NCBI RefSeq assembly: GCF_030525755.1
Contig: NZ_JAUNEC010000001.1
Location: forward strand, 62,001-126,000
Length of the DNA: 64,000 nucleotides
Direction: 5' to 3'
DNA from: Alysiella sp.
GTDB taxonomy: Bacteria > Pseudomonadota > Gammaproteobacteria > Burkholderiales > Neisseriaceae
The notes beneath the pieces are model-generated. The model did no database searches, was not told the origin of the DNA, and saw only the letters and a list, made by a program, of their open reading frames with translations. Of this stretch, positions 43,114 through 51,796 are shown piece by piece. The position numbers and the translations under genes are program-made. Positions within the stretch are counted from its first letter, which is position 1. Each line of letters begins with the position of its first letter.

Positions 43114-43857
43114 ATGCGTTTGGCCCTGATTTCATTTGCCCTGTTCGCACCGCTTGCCTGGGCGCAAAACTGCGGGCACACTGATAGCGAGCTGGCGCAG
43201 CATTACCGCCAAATGATGCAATACGGCGGCTATGGCGAAAACGATGCAACACGCTTCGAACAGGCATACCGGGCCTTTTCAGGCAGCCTGAAACACACGG
43301 CCGCCGTCAAAATCGGCACATGCGGTTTTCCGTTGGCGCAGCAGGCCGGCATAGCCGTCGTCCACTCGCCCGACCGCAAAATCCGTGCCTTTTCGTGGAA
43401 CGAGCAGACAGGCGGCAGCATGCACGAATTCGGTAACGCAGTGCAGTTTGTCGGAAAAAACGGGCAAATCGGCCAAGTCTCGCTGTCGCTGGACAGGATT
43501 GAACACATCGCGCAAGACACCTTGCCGCCGCACGGTACAGCCTATCTGTTTTACGACCACGGTATCGCTTTCGGTCGGCTGCACGGTAAAAGCGCATCAT
43601 GGTGGCGGATTTCAGGCAGCCGTTTTGCCGAAACCAAACTGTTTGCCACGCAACAGCCGACACACATCATCTCCTACGAGTACGAGCCGCACAGCCACAC
43701 CAAGCTGCCTGAAAACTTCCGCCATTTTGTGTACGACAGCAAAAAACAAACCTTGTCTTTCCCTGTGGTACGCAACACCCAAGAATACGAATTCGGCGAA
43801 CTGACCAAGCGGCGCATTGTTTACCGCTATCAAAACGGACGTTTTGTCAGACAATAA
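43114..43857 (+). CDS. Secreted protein of unknown function inside the protocatechuate cluster
   Basis: A 247-residue protein with a clear signal peptide (MRLALISFALFAPLAWA, cut before QNCG), so probably periplasmic. Two Cys (near residues 20 and 70) could form a disulfide. A beta-rich pattern follows with GIAFGRLHGKSASWWRISGS and HIISYEYEPHSH. I do not recognise a family. It is GC-richer than the flanking lig genes and contains in-frame DUS copies encoding FSGSLK and ISGSRF. A 14-bp hairpin (43891-43921) follows. It could have entered the cluster with the gene upstream. Confidence 0.72.
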   Translation: MRLALISFALFAPLAWAQNCGHTDSELAQHYRQMMQYGGYGENDATRFEQAYRAFSGSLKHTAAVKIGTCGFPLAQQAGIAVVHSPDRKIRAFSWNEQTGGSMHEFGNAVQFVGKNGQIGQVSLSLDRIEHIAQDTLPPHGTAYLFYDHGIAFGRLHGKSASWWRISGSRFAETKLFATQQPTHIISYEYEPHSHTKLPENFRHFVYDSKKQTLSFPVVRNTQEYEFGELTKRRIVYRYQNGRFVRQ

Positions 43858-43890
43858 CAAACCATTTCAGACAGTACCACGGGTACGCAC

Positions 43891-43921
43891 ATCGGTTCAA
43901 AATCACAGATTTTGAACCGAT
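43891..43921 (+). terminator. Hairpin after the secreted unknown protein
   Basis: ATCGGTTCAAAATC and GATTTTGAACCGAT form a perfect 14-bp stem with an ACA loop. There is no T-run after it, so it may stabilise or process the message rather than end it; ligI begins 61 bases later. Confidence 0.6.
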
Positions 43922-43982
43922 AGCAGCCTGAAGACCATATATACTTAAAAACGTTAAAGATTAAACCCTAAGGAAACCCTTC

Positions 43983-44903
43983 ATGAGCCAATTTGAAAAA
44001 ACCGCAGGCTGGTTGGACTTTCACCCCAATCCCTCCAAACCGAAACTGCAACTGCCACAAGGCGCAGTGGACGCGCATTGCCACGTTTTCGGGCCTGGCG
44101 ACAAATTTCCCTATGCGCCCGAACGCAAATACACGCCTTGTGATGCAGGCAAAGAAAAACTGTTTGCCTTGCGTGATTTGCTCGGTTTTGAGCGCAATGT
44201 CATTGTGCAAGCCACATGCCATGGCGCAGACAACCGCGCTTTGGTTGATGCCCTGTTGAGCGCGGGCAACAAAGCACGCGGCGTGGCGACCGTCAAACGC
44301 GACATCAGCTTGGACGAACTCAAAGCCTTGCATGCCGCAGGTGTGCGCGGTGTGCGTTTCAACTTCGTCAAACGCTTGGTGGATACCGCATCCACCGATA
44401 CTTTGATGGAAATCGCACAAAAAATCGCTCCTTTGGGTTGGCACATCGTCATCTATTTTGAAGCGGCGGACTTGGCGGAATACTACGATTTCTTCACTTC
44501 ATTGCCGACTACGGTTGTGGTGGACCACATGGGTCGCCCCGATGTATCGCAGCCCGTACACGGCGGCGAATTTGAATTATTTGTCAAACTGATGCGCGAA
44601 AACCCGAATTTTTGGAGCAAACTGTCTTGCCCCGAACGATTGAGCAATACGGGGCCGCGTGCTTTGGACGGTGAACAGAATGCCTACACCGACGTGGTAC
44701 CGTTTGCCCGTCGCCTGATGCAGGAATTCCCCGACCGCGTGCTGTTCGGCACCGACTGGCCGCACCCGAATCTGAAAGACCACATGCCCGATGATGGCTT
44801 GTTGGTGGACTGGGTTGCCCACATCGCGCCTACCCAAGAAGAGCAGCAAAAATTGCTGGTGGACAATCCGATGCGTTTGTATTGGCCAGAAGAAATGGCG
44901 TAA
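43983..44903 (+). CDS. ligI: 2-pyrone-4,6-dicarboxylate hydrolase (LigI)
   Basis: A 306-residue amidohydrolase-superfamily enzyme that opens 2-pyrone-4,6-dicarboxylate to 4-oxalomesaconate (keto/enol forms). Visible: VDAHCHVFGPGDKFPYAPER near residue 30, VVVDHMGRPD in the middle and LFGTDWPHPN near residue 258, the typical LigI motifs; LigI is known to work without a metal. An AAGGAAA ribosome site is present. It precedes ligAB. Confidence 0.92.
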   Translation: MSQFEKTAGWLDFHPNPSKPKLQLPQGAVDAHCHVFGPGDKFPYAPERKYTPCDAGKEKLFALRDLLGFERNVIVQATCHGADNRALVDALLSAGNKARGVATVKRDISLDELKALHAAGVRGVRFNFVKRLVDTASTDTLMEIAQKIAPLGWHIVIYFEAADLAEYYDFFTSLPTTVVVDHMGRPDVSQPVHGGEFELFVKLMRENPNFWSKLSCPERLSNTGPRALDGEQNAYTDVVPFARRLMQEFPDRVLFGTDWPHPNLKDHMPDDGLLVDWVAHIAPTQEEQQKLLVDNPMRLYWPEEMA

Positions 44904-45010
44904 TGAAATGGGTTTCAGGCAGCCTGAAACCCAACACAGTTATCAATCTCATTATTTCCCCCATACAGGCTGCCTGAAAGCAGTTTGTTCAACCAATAAG
45001 GAGCATCAAA

Positions 45011-45406
45011 ATGGCATTAGAAAAGCCCTATAACGACATTCCTGGTACGCGCATTTTTGATTCAGACCGTGCCAGCCAAGGTTATCATCTCAATCAATTC
45101 TGCATGTCGCTGATGAAAGCCGAAAACCGCGAGCGTTTCAAAGCCGACCAACGTGCCTATTTGGACGAATGGCCGATGACAGAAGAGCAAAAAGAAGCCG
45201 TGATTGCCCGTGATTTGAACCGCTTGATGGATTTGGGTGGCAACATTTATGTATTGGCAAAAATCGGCGCAACCGACGGTTTGACCTTCCAACAAATGGC
45301 AGGCAGCATGACAGGCATGAGTGAAGAAGAATACCGTGCCATGATGCTCAACGGCGGTCGCAGCATTGAAGGCAACCGCTATCTGCACGAACAAGAATCC
45401 AAATAA
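45011..45406 (+). CDS. ligA: Protocatechuate 4,5-dioxygenase alpha subunit
   Basis: A 131-residue small subunit of the extradiol dioxygenase. The family box YHLNQFCMSLMKAENRERF and GGNIYVLAKIGATDG are seen. With LigB it forms the alpha2-beta2 enzyme; the small subunit caps the active site. AAGGAG lies 10 bases before the ATG. ligB follows after 27 bases containing a DUS. Confidence 0.94.
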   Translation: MALEKPYNDIPGTRIFDSDRASQGYHLNQFCMSLMKAENRERFKADQRAYLDEWPMTEEQKEAVIARDLNRLMDLGGNIYVLAKIGATDGLTFQQMAGSMTGMSEEEYRAMMLNGGRSIEGNRYLHEQESK

Positions 45407-45433
45407 TTCAGGCAGCCTGAAAGGAAAAAGAAA

Positions 45434-46288
45434 ATGGCAAAAATCACCGCAAGTGTATATACCTCTCACATTCCCGCAGTTGGCGTGGCATGGGACTTGA
45501 AAAAAACAGGCGAAGACTACTGGAAACCTGTATTTGCTGGCTACGAATACAGCAAACAATGGCAAAAAGAGAATAAACCCGATGTGATTATTTTGGTCTA
45601 CAACGACCACACCAACAACTTCGGTTTTGACCTGATTCCCACTTTTGCATTGGGCATGAACAACGAATTTAAGCCTTGCGATGAAGGCTGGGGCCCGCGT
45701 CCTGTGCCGAATGTGCCGGGCGACCAAAAATTTGCTTCACATTTGGCACAATCGGTTATCCAATCGGGCTTTGACCTGACTTTGGCTTATGAGTTGGATG
45801 TGGACCATGGTTTAACTGTTCCTTTGACTGTGATGTTCGGCGATGTGGAAAAATGGCCGGTGAAAGTGATTCCGCTGCATGTGAACGTGGTGCAATACCC
45901 TGCACCAAGCGGTCAACGTTGTTACGATTTAGGTCGTGCCATCCGCAAAGCCGTTGAAAGCTATGATGAAGATTTGAACGTACACATTTGGGGTACGGGC
46001 GGTATGAGTCACCAGTTGCAAGGTCCACGTGCAGGCTTGATTAACAAAGAATGGGACAACCAATTCTTGGACGATTTGATTGCCGACCCCGTTGAATTGG
46101 CGAAAAAACCGCACGTTGAATACGTTCGCGAAGCGGGTTCAGAAGGCATTGAATTGGTCATGTGGCTGATTGCCCGCGCCGCTATGTGTGAACCTGATGA
46201 AGTTCCTGTGGTGAAACACCGCTTCTACCATGTTCCCGCATCCAACACGGCGGTAGGACACCTGATTTTGGAAGCACCGAAGAAGTAA
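45434..46288 (+). CDS. ligB: Protocatechuate 4,5-dioxygenase beta subunit
   Basis: A 284-residue catalytic subunit of the class III extradiol dioxygenase, which opens the protocatechuate ring between carbons 4 and 5 using Fe(II). The metal ligands lie in YTSHIPAVG (His near residue 12), YNDHTNNFG (His near 58) and a late Glu in REAGSEGIELVMW. The central WGTGGMSHQLQG box is present. Related enzymes also open gallate, so both substrates are possible. Confidence 0.95.
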   Translation: MAKITASVYTSHIPAVGVAWDLKKTGEDYWKPVFAGYEYSKQWQKENKPDVIILVYNDHTNNFGFDLIPTFALGMNNEFKPCDEGWGPRPVPNVPGDQKFASHLAQSVIQSGFDLTLAYELDVDHGLTVPLTVMFGDVEKWPVKVIPLHVNVVQYPAPSGQRCYDLGRAIRKAVESYDEDLNVHIWGTGGMSHQLQGPRAGLINKEWDNQFLDDLIADPVELAKKPHVEYVREAGSEGIELVMWLIARAAMCEPDEVPVVKHRFYHVPASNTAVGHLILEAPKK

Positions 46289-46375
46289 AACGCAACATTC
46301 AGGCAGCCTGAAAATCCCGCACCACCTTTCAGGCTGCCAAACCATTTGATTAACCAATTGAATAACAGGAAAAAC

Positions 46376-47332
46376 ATGAGCAAAACCATCAAAGTCGCCC
46401 TTGCAGGCGCAGGCGCGTTCGGCGAAAAACATTTAGACGGCATCAAAAACATTCCCGATGTCGAAGTCATCGCCCTGATTGGCCGCGAACAGGCCAAAAC
46501 CCAAACCGTAGCCGACAAATACGGCATCGGCTTCGTTACCACCGATTTGGCAGACGCACTCGCGTTGCCTGAATTGGATGCCGTGATTTTGTGTACCCCA
46601 ACTCAAATGCACGCCGCACAAACCTTGCAATGCTTGAAAGCAGGCAAACACGTCCAAGTGGAAATCCCATTGGCGGATTCTTGGAAAGATGCCGAAGAAG
46701 TCTTGCGCGTACAAAAAGAAACCGGCTTGGTTGCCATGGTCGGCCACACCCGCCGCTTCAACCCCAGTCACCAATGGGTGCACAACAAAATTCAGGCAGG
46801 CGAATTGAACATTCAGCAAATGGATGTACAAACCTACTTCTTCCGCCGCACCAACACCAACGCCAAAGGCGAAGCCCGTTCTTGGACCGACCATTTGCTG
46901 TGGCACCATGCCGCGCACACCGTGGATTTGTTCCAATACCAAACTGGCAGCAAAGTGGTCAAAGCCAACGCCATTCAAGGCCCCAAACACCCTGTTTTGG
47001 GCATTGCGATGGACATGTCTATTCAATTGCAAGCCGAAAACGGTGCGATTTGTACCTTGTCGCTGTCGTTCAACAACGACGGTCCGCTCGGTACCTTCTT
47101 CCGCTACATCTGCGACAACGGCACCTACATCGCCCGTTATGACGATTTGGTAAACGGCAAAGAAGAGCCGATTGATGTCAGCAAAGTGGCAGTTTCCATG
47201 AACGGCATCGAGTTGCAAGACCGCGAATTCTTCGCCGCCATCCGCGAAGGTCGCCAACCCAATTCCAGCGTAGAAAGCGTGATTAACTGCTACAAAGTCT
47301 TGGGCGAACTGGAAAAACAGTTGGAAGGTTAA
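46376..47332 (+). CDS. ligC: 4-carboxy-2-hydroxymuconate-6-semialdehyde dehydrogenase (LigC)
   Basis: A 318-residue Gfo/Idh/MocA-type NADP enzyme that oxidises the cyclised ring-cleavage product to 2-pyrone-4,6-dicarboxylate. The Rossmann motif GAGAFGEKHLDGI begins near residue 9; the conserved VEIPLADS and the GHTRRFNP segment mark LigC. The ATG at 46376 with AGGAAAAAC upstream is preferred over an earlier in-frame ATG. It is the last plus-strand gene before the DUS terminator. Confidence 0.92.
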   Translation: MSKTIKVALAGAGAFGEKHLDGIKNIPDVEVIALIGREQAKTQTVADKYGIGFVTTDLADALALPELDAVILCTPTQMHAAQTLQCLKAGKHVQVEIPLADSWKDAEEVLRVQKETGLVAMVGHTRRFNPSHQWVHNKIQAGELNIQQMDVQTYFFRRTNTNAKGEARSWTDHLLWHHAAHTVDLFQYQTGSKVVKANAIQGPKHPVLGIAMDMSIQLQAENGAICTLSLSFNNDGPLGTFFRYICDNGTYIARYDDLVNGKEEPIDVSKVAVSMNGIELQDREFFAAIREGRQPNSSVESVINCYKVLGELEKQLEG

Positions 47333-47369
47333 TCATTCATTCTGGAACACATATTCAAATAAACAAAAG

Positions 47370-47410
47370 AAAGGCTGCCTGAAAATTTCAAATGTTTTCA
47401 GGCAGCCTTT
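47370..47410 (+). terminator. DUS terminator after ligC
   Basis: AAAGGCTGCCTGAAAA pairs with TTTTCAGGCAGCCTTT over 16 bp with a 9-base loop. It lies between convergent ligC and the dienelactone hydrolase gene. Confidence 0.85.
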
Positions 47411-47514
47411 AACGTAATATGTGTTTGGGATAAGAAATTATCTCAACCATTTATTTTCATGGTATTTTTTTTCATTTTCTTATCCCAAGCCGCCCATATC
47501 ATGTACCCAATAAC

Positions 47515-48240
47515 TTACAATTCATTTTGCAAAAATGCCAACATATTTGCCCATGATTGTGTTGCCGCTTGTTGGTCATAAGCCAAATCCACGCCATTTT
47601 TCTCGCCATTGGCGGTAGCTTGTGGGTTGGTGAAACCGTGATGTGCTTCGGGGAATATATCCACATGGTATTTTGCGCCTGCTGTGTCCATTTCAGCGCG
47701 AAAATCTGCTACATGTTCCGCGCTGACCAAAGTGTCTTTGCCACCGTGTTCCACCAAAATGGTTGCCTGAATTTTGCCTTTTTGGGCGCGTGCTACTTGT
47801 GGGATTAAATTGCCGTGAAAACTGGTAACAGCATGGATTGCTGCGCCACGTCGTGCCATATCCAGCGCAACACGACCACCAAAACAAAAGCCAATTGCTG
47901 CAATGCGTGTGGCATCGGTTTCAGGCAGCTTTTGTAATTGTGTTAAAGCGGCTTCGGTGCGCTCCAGCAAAATTGTTGGGTTGGACAAAGTGTCATTCAT
48001 CATTTGTGCAGCTTGGCTGGCTTGGTCGGTTAAAACCGCATTGCCGTATAAGTCTACCGCAAGAGCGATGTAACCGTGTTCTGCTAAACGTGCTGCACTG
48101 TTTTTAGCGTGTTCACTCAATCCCCACCACTCTGGAAAAACCAGTATGGCAGGCAGTTTGCCATTGATGTTTTCAGGTAAGCAAAGGTGGCTGTAAAATT
48201 CGGTGTTGTGAACGGTGTAACGCAGGGTTTGGGCTTTCAT
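47515..48240 (-). CDS. Dienelactone hydrolase family protein
   Basis: A 241-residue alpha/beta hydrolase. The nucleophile Cys lies in GFCFGGRVAL near residue 125 and the His in EAHHGFTNP near residue 205, with an Asp in between (GGKDTLVS), the Cys-Asp-His triad of dienelactone hydrolases. Such enzymes act on lactones in chloroaromatic pathways but many relatives have other roles. Its position antisense between ligC and ligU suggests, but does not prove, a link with aromatic breakdown; none of the known protocatechuate 4,5-steps needs it. Confidence 0.85.
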   Translation of the reverse strand: MKAQTLRYTVHNTEFYSHLCLPENINGKLPAILVFPEWWGLSEHAKNSAARLAEHGYIALAVDLYGNAVLTDQASQAAQMMNDTLSNPTILLERTEAALTQLQKLPETDATRIAAIGFCFGGRVALDMARRGAAIHAVTSFHGNLIPQVARAQKGKIQATILVEHGGKDTLVSAEHVADFRAEMDTAGAKYHVDIFPEAHHGFTNPQATANGEKNGVDLAYDQQAATQSWANMLAFLQNEL

Positions 48241-48406
48241 GTGTTTTCCTTGTTGGTGGTGGGATAGAAACATCAGATTCAGGCAGCCTGAAATCATCAA
48301 TACGTTTTTGCTATAACTGATAGTTGAGCAAGCTGCATTCACAGCGCTTCATTTTAACGCAATAATCACAGCAAATTGACACAAATTGAGCAAAAGGACA
48401 AATGAA

Positions 48407-49510
48407 ATGGCTTCACAAACGGCGTTACCTTGCCTGTTTATGCGTGGTGGGACATCACGCGGTCCGTTTTTTGATATGGCAGATTTGCCACAAGACACTG
48501 CTTTGCGCGATAAAGTTTTGCTTGCTGCCATCGGTTCGCCCGATAAACGCCAAATTGACGGTTTGGGGGGCGCACATTCGCTGACCAGTAAAGTGGGCAT
48601 GGTGGGCAAAAGCACACAAGTGGGCGTGGATTTAGAATTTTTGTTTGCCCAGTTGCAACCTGAAAAAGATACAGTGGACACCAAGCCAAATTGTGGCAAT
48701 ATGTTGGCGGCGGTTGTGCCATTTGCTTTGGAGCGTGGCTTGATACAGGCGCAAGGCGATACCACGACCGTGCGTGTTTTGACTTTAAACACGGGTATGT
48801 TGGCGGACATTACCGTACAAACGCCAAATGGCGAAATCAGCTATGAGGGCGATGCGCGCATTGATGGCGTACCGCATACCAACGCACCGATTGAAATCCA
48901 ATTTTTAGATACTGCAGGCTCGGTTGCAGGCAGCCTATTGCCCACAGGCAATGTGTTGGACACGTTTGAATTAAATGGTTTCGGTCGGTTGGAAGCCACT
49001 TGTATTGACAATGGCATGCCCATGGTTTTGGTGCGTGCAGCAGACGTAAACCGAACGGCTTATGAAAGTGTTGCTGATTTAAATGCCGATATGGAATTGA
49101 AAAACGTATTGGAAAACCTGCGTTTGGTGGCCGCTGAAAAAATGGGTTTGGGCGATGTACGCGAAAAAAATTATCCTAAAATGTGTTTGTTGGCAGAGCC
49201 TTTGCATGGTGGTGCCGTACACACGCGCTGTTTTATTCCGCATGTTTGTCATGATGCCGTAGGTGTATTGGCGGCAGTTACCATTGCTACCGCTTGCGTG
49301 TTAAAAGGCACAGTTGCCGATGGTTTGGCGGCTTTGGGCGAGATTTCAGACAGTAAAACCACACTTTCTGTGGAACACCCAAGTGGCGAGTTCAGCGTGG
49401 CTTTGACTCTGGACGAACAAGGACAAGTTGCCAGCGCAGCTTTGTTGCGTACCGCACGTTTGATTATGCGTGGCGAAGTGATGATTCCAAAACACATTTG
49501 GCAAAAATAA
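48407..49510 (+). CDS. ligU: 4-oxalomesaconate tautomerase (LigU/GalD)
   Basis: A 367-residue PrpF-family isomerase that shifts the double bond of 4-oxalomesaconate to the form used by LigJ. It begins PCLFMRGGTSRGPFF, with the SRG motif, followed by the DGLGGAHSLTSK segment and KPNCGNMLAAVVPFA with its active-site Cys. The context of LigI, LigJ and LigK favours this role over PrpF aconitate isomerase. AAAGGA lies 10 bases upstream. aroQ follows 63 bases later on the same strand. Confidence 0.9.
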   Translation: MASQTALPCLFMRGGTSRGPFFDMADLPQDTALRDKVLLAAIGSPDKRQIDGLGGAHSLTSKVGMVGKSTQVGVDLEFLFAQLQPEKDTVDTKPNCGNMLAAVVPFALERGLIQAQGDTTTVRVLTLNTGMLADITVQTPNGEISYEGDARIDGVPHTNAPIEIQFLDTAGSVAGSLLPTGNVLDTFELNGFGRLEATCIDNGMPMVLVRAADVNRTAYESVADLNADMELKNVLENLRLVAAEKMGLGDVREKNYPKMCLLAEPLHGGAVHTRCFIPHVCHDAVGVLAAVTIATACVLKGTVADGLAALGEISDSKTTLSVEHPSGEFSVALTLDEQGQVASAALLRTARLIMRGEVMIPKHIWQK

Positions 49511-49573
49511 GTACCACCTATTTTCAGGCAGCCTAAACACCCATTTTCAACCTCAAAACAGAAAGACGACATC

Positions 49574-50008
49574 ATGAAAGTACTCGTAATTAACGGACCT
49601 AATCTCAATTTACTCGGCTTGCGTGAGCCGCACATTTACGGCGCGGAAACCCTTGCTGATGTGGGTGCAAAATTGGATACATTGGGTGTACAGTTGGGCA
49701 TAGAAATTGAACATTTTCAACACAATAATGAGGGCGACATCGTTAGCCGTATTCACGCAGCGCGGGGCAATATTGACTGGATTATCATCAATGCAGGGGC
49801 TTATACCCATACTAGTGTGGCGATTCGTGATGCGCTCGGTGGGGTTGCCATTCCTTTTGTGGAAGTGCATATTTCCAATGTTCACGCACGCGAAGCATTC
49901 CGTCATCATTCCTATTTGTCAGACAAAGCCGTTGGTGTGATTGTGGGTTTAGGGACATTTGGTTATCAAGTCGCTTTGCAGTTCATTGCCAGTAAAAAAA
50001 CGGTATAA
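49574..50008 (+). CDS. aroQ: 3-dehydroquinate dehydratase, type II
   Basis: A 144-residue dodecameric enzyme that dehydrates 3-dehydroquinate in the shikimate pathway; it can also run in quinate breakdown. Visible: VINGPNLNLLGLREPHIYG, with the flexible lid Arg and catalytic Tyr, the NAGAYTHTS loop and VEVHISNVHARE. It follows ligU closely. It is probably the housekeeping gene, yet its reaction also feeds dehydroshikimate, a precursor of protocatechuate, so the placement may be meaningful. An unusually long hairpin follows. Confidence 0.93.
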   Translation: MKVLVINGPNLNLLGLREPHIYGAETLADVGAKLDTLGVQLGIEIEHFQHNNEGDIVSRIHAARGNIDWIIINAGAYTHTSVAIRDALGGVAIPFVEVHISNVHAREAFRHHSYLSDKAVGVIVGLGTFGYQVALQFIASKKTV

Positions 50009-50021
50009 GCTCGGTAAGTGG

Positions 50022-50080
50022 TTTCAGGCAACCTTTGGGTGTGCAGGTATTTTTGCTGCACACCCAAAGGTTGCCTGAAA
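50022..50080 (+). terminator. 25-bp perfect hairpin with variant DUS after aroQ
   Basis: TTTCAGGCAACCTTTGGGTG (first 20 bases of the left arm, 50022-50046) is fully complementary to 50056-50080, with a 9-base loop GTATTTTTG. Both arms carry the same altered DUS base (GGTTGCC in place of GGCTGCC). Confidence 0.85.
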
Positions 50081-50187
50081 GAAAAATTGCGTAAAATCAG
50101 ACATGCAGAGCAAAATTACCGATAGAATAACGACCCAATTTTAAAATCCTTTCTTTGTATTTTGAACATATTTCAAAAGGAACAATC

Positions 50188-50625
50188 ATGCCTTTAGAAA
50201 AAATTGCCGACTATCTGTATGTTTCCAAACAACTTGATGAAAGATTGGCAAAACGCGCTGCACAATATGGCATTCAAACCGTCATTTGTAATCGCCCAGA
50301 TGGTGAAGAAGCAGGGCAGCCCGATTTTGAAACCGTAAAGCAATGGTTGCATAATAGTGGTATCAGCAATGTGATTTATATGCCTGTTACCATGGACAGC
50401 ATAGACGATGCTGAATTGCGCTTGTTCCAAGAAACCATTGCCAACTCGCCATCACCCATTTTGGCATATTGCCGTACGGGTACACGTTCTGCAATGATGT
50501 GGGCATTAAACCAAACCAAACGTGGTGTAGAAGTCAACAGCTTGATTCGTGCAGCGGATTTGGCAAACATCAATTTGGAACCCAATCGTGAAAAACTGGA
50601 AGCCGCATATTCCAAACGTGGTTAA
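50188..50625 (+). CDS. DUF442/TIGR01244-type phosphatase-like protein
   Basis: A 145-residue protein with a dual-specificity phosphatase-like fold. It shows VICNRPDGEEAGQP near residue 35 and the catalytic P-loop LAYCRTGTRSAMMWAL, a CX5R motif, near residue 95. Proteins of this group include the domain fused to Blh in sulfide-detoxifying gene sets, and others are simply annotated as sulfur transferases. The substrate is unknown. The start MPLEKIADYLYVS with AAAGGAAC upstream matches the family. Confidence 0.85.
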   Translation: MPLEKIADYLYVSKQLDERLAKRAAQYGIQTVICNRPDGEEAGQPDFETVKQWLHNSGISNVIYMPVTMDSIDDAELRLFQETIANSPSPILAYCRTGTRSAMMWALNQTKRGVEVNSLIRAADLANINLEPNREKLEAAYSKRG

Positions 50626-50720
50626 TCCCATTTTCTCAACTGCCTGCGCCATTTGAGCGGTTCAGGCAGTTTCCTTATTTTCAGGCAGCCTGCCTGAATG
50701 TTCATTTATTTTTCATCGTT

Positions 50721-51731
50721 ATGATTATGCAACGTGAAAACCAATTAAAAACATGGTTGGCGAACCAATTTCCCAATCAAAATTTTACCCTTGATTTTGC
50801 TGCTGCCGATGCAGACTTTCGCCGTTATTTTCGCGCCACTTTTGCCGATGGTAAAACGGTAATTTGCATGGATGCGCCACCCGATAAAATGAATACCGAG
50901 CCTTATGTGCGCGTACGAGGACTTTTTGCCATGCTCAATGTGCCGCAAATTTTGGCGCATGATGCCGAACAAGGGTTTATGGTTTTAAGTGATTTGGGCG
51001 ACATTCAGTATCTTAAAGCCATGCAGCACGACAGCAGCGAAGCGGCACACAAAGCCCTGTTGTTGGAAGCTATTGATGAATTGGTGATTTTGCAACAAGC
51101 CAGTCAGCCTAATGTGCTACCTGAATACAATCGCGAAATCCTGTTGCGCGAAGTAAACCTGTTCCCTGATTGGTTTGTGGCGAAAGAACTGGGTAAAACA
51201 CTGAATTTTGCCCAACGCAAATTGTGGCAACAAGGTTTAGATGCTTTGCTGCCTGAAATAGAAGTCCAGCCAAAAGTGTTTGTGCATCGTGATTTTATTG
51301 TGCGTAATCTTATGCTTACGCGTGGTAGACCTGGCGTTTTGGATTTTCAAGATGCACTTTATGGTGCAATCACTTACGACTTGGTTTCTTTATTGCGTGA
51401 TGCTTTTATTGAATGGGAAGAAGAATTTGTTTTGGATTTGGTCATTCGTTACTGGGAGAAAGCGCGTGTCGCAGGCTTGCCTGTTCCCGCACAATTTGAT
51501 GTGTTTTACAAATGGTTTGAGTTTATGGGTGTGCAACGGCATTTGAAAGTGGCAGGCATTTTTGCACGTTTGTGGTACCGCGATGGTAAAGACAAATATC
51601 GTTCCGAAATTCCGCGTTTTCTCAATTATTTGCGCCGTACTACACGCCGTTATTCTGAACTTGCGCCACTTTACGCGCTGTTGTTGGAACTGGTCGGCGA
51701 TGACGAATTGGAAACGGGTTATACTTTTTAA
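50721..51731 (+). CDS. amgK: AmgK, N-acetylmuramate/N-acetylglucosamine kinase
   Basis: A 336-residue aminoglycoside-phosphotransferase-fold kinase that phosphorylates the anomeric position of MurNAc in cell-wall recycling. The catalytic HRDFIVRNLML loop and the DFQDA Mg-binding motif are visible; AADADFRRYFR is conserved near the start. The usual partner gene murU does not follow; a DUS terminator and scpA do. Two Met codons lie at the start (50721 and 50727). Confidence 0.87.
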   Translation: MIMQRENQLKTWLANQFPNQNFTLDFAAADADFRRYFRATFADGKTVICMDAPPDKMNTEPYVRVRGLFAMLNVPQILAHDAEQGFMVLSDLGDIQYLKAMQHDSSEAAHKALLLEAIDELVILQQASQPNVLPEYNREILLREVNLFPDWFVAKELGKTLNFAQRKLWQQGLDALLPEIEVQPKVFVHRDFIVRNLMLTRGRPGVLDFQDALYGAITYDLVSLLRDAFIEWEEEFVLDLVIRYWEKARVAGLPVPAQFDVFYKWFEFMGVQRHLKVAGIFARLWYRDGKDKYRSEIPRFLNYLRRTTRRYSELAPLYALLLELVGDDELETGYTF

Positions 51732-51737
51732 AACACG

Positions 51738-51780
51738 TTTTCAGGCAGCCTTGTGATTTGACACAATAGGCTGCCTGAAA
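51738..51780 (+). terminator. DUS terminator after amgK
   Basis: TTTCAGGCAGCCT and AGGCTGCCTGAAA face each other, and inside them TTGTG pairs with CACAA, giving a long interrupted stem before scpA. Confidence 0.8.
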
Positions 51781-51796
51781 GTCTTTTACCATTACC

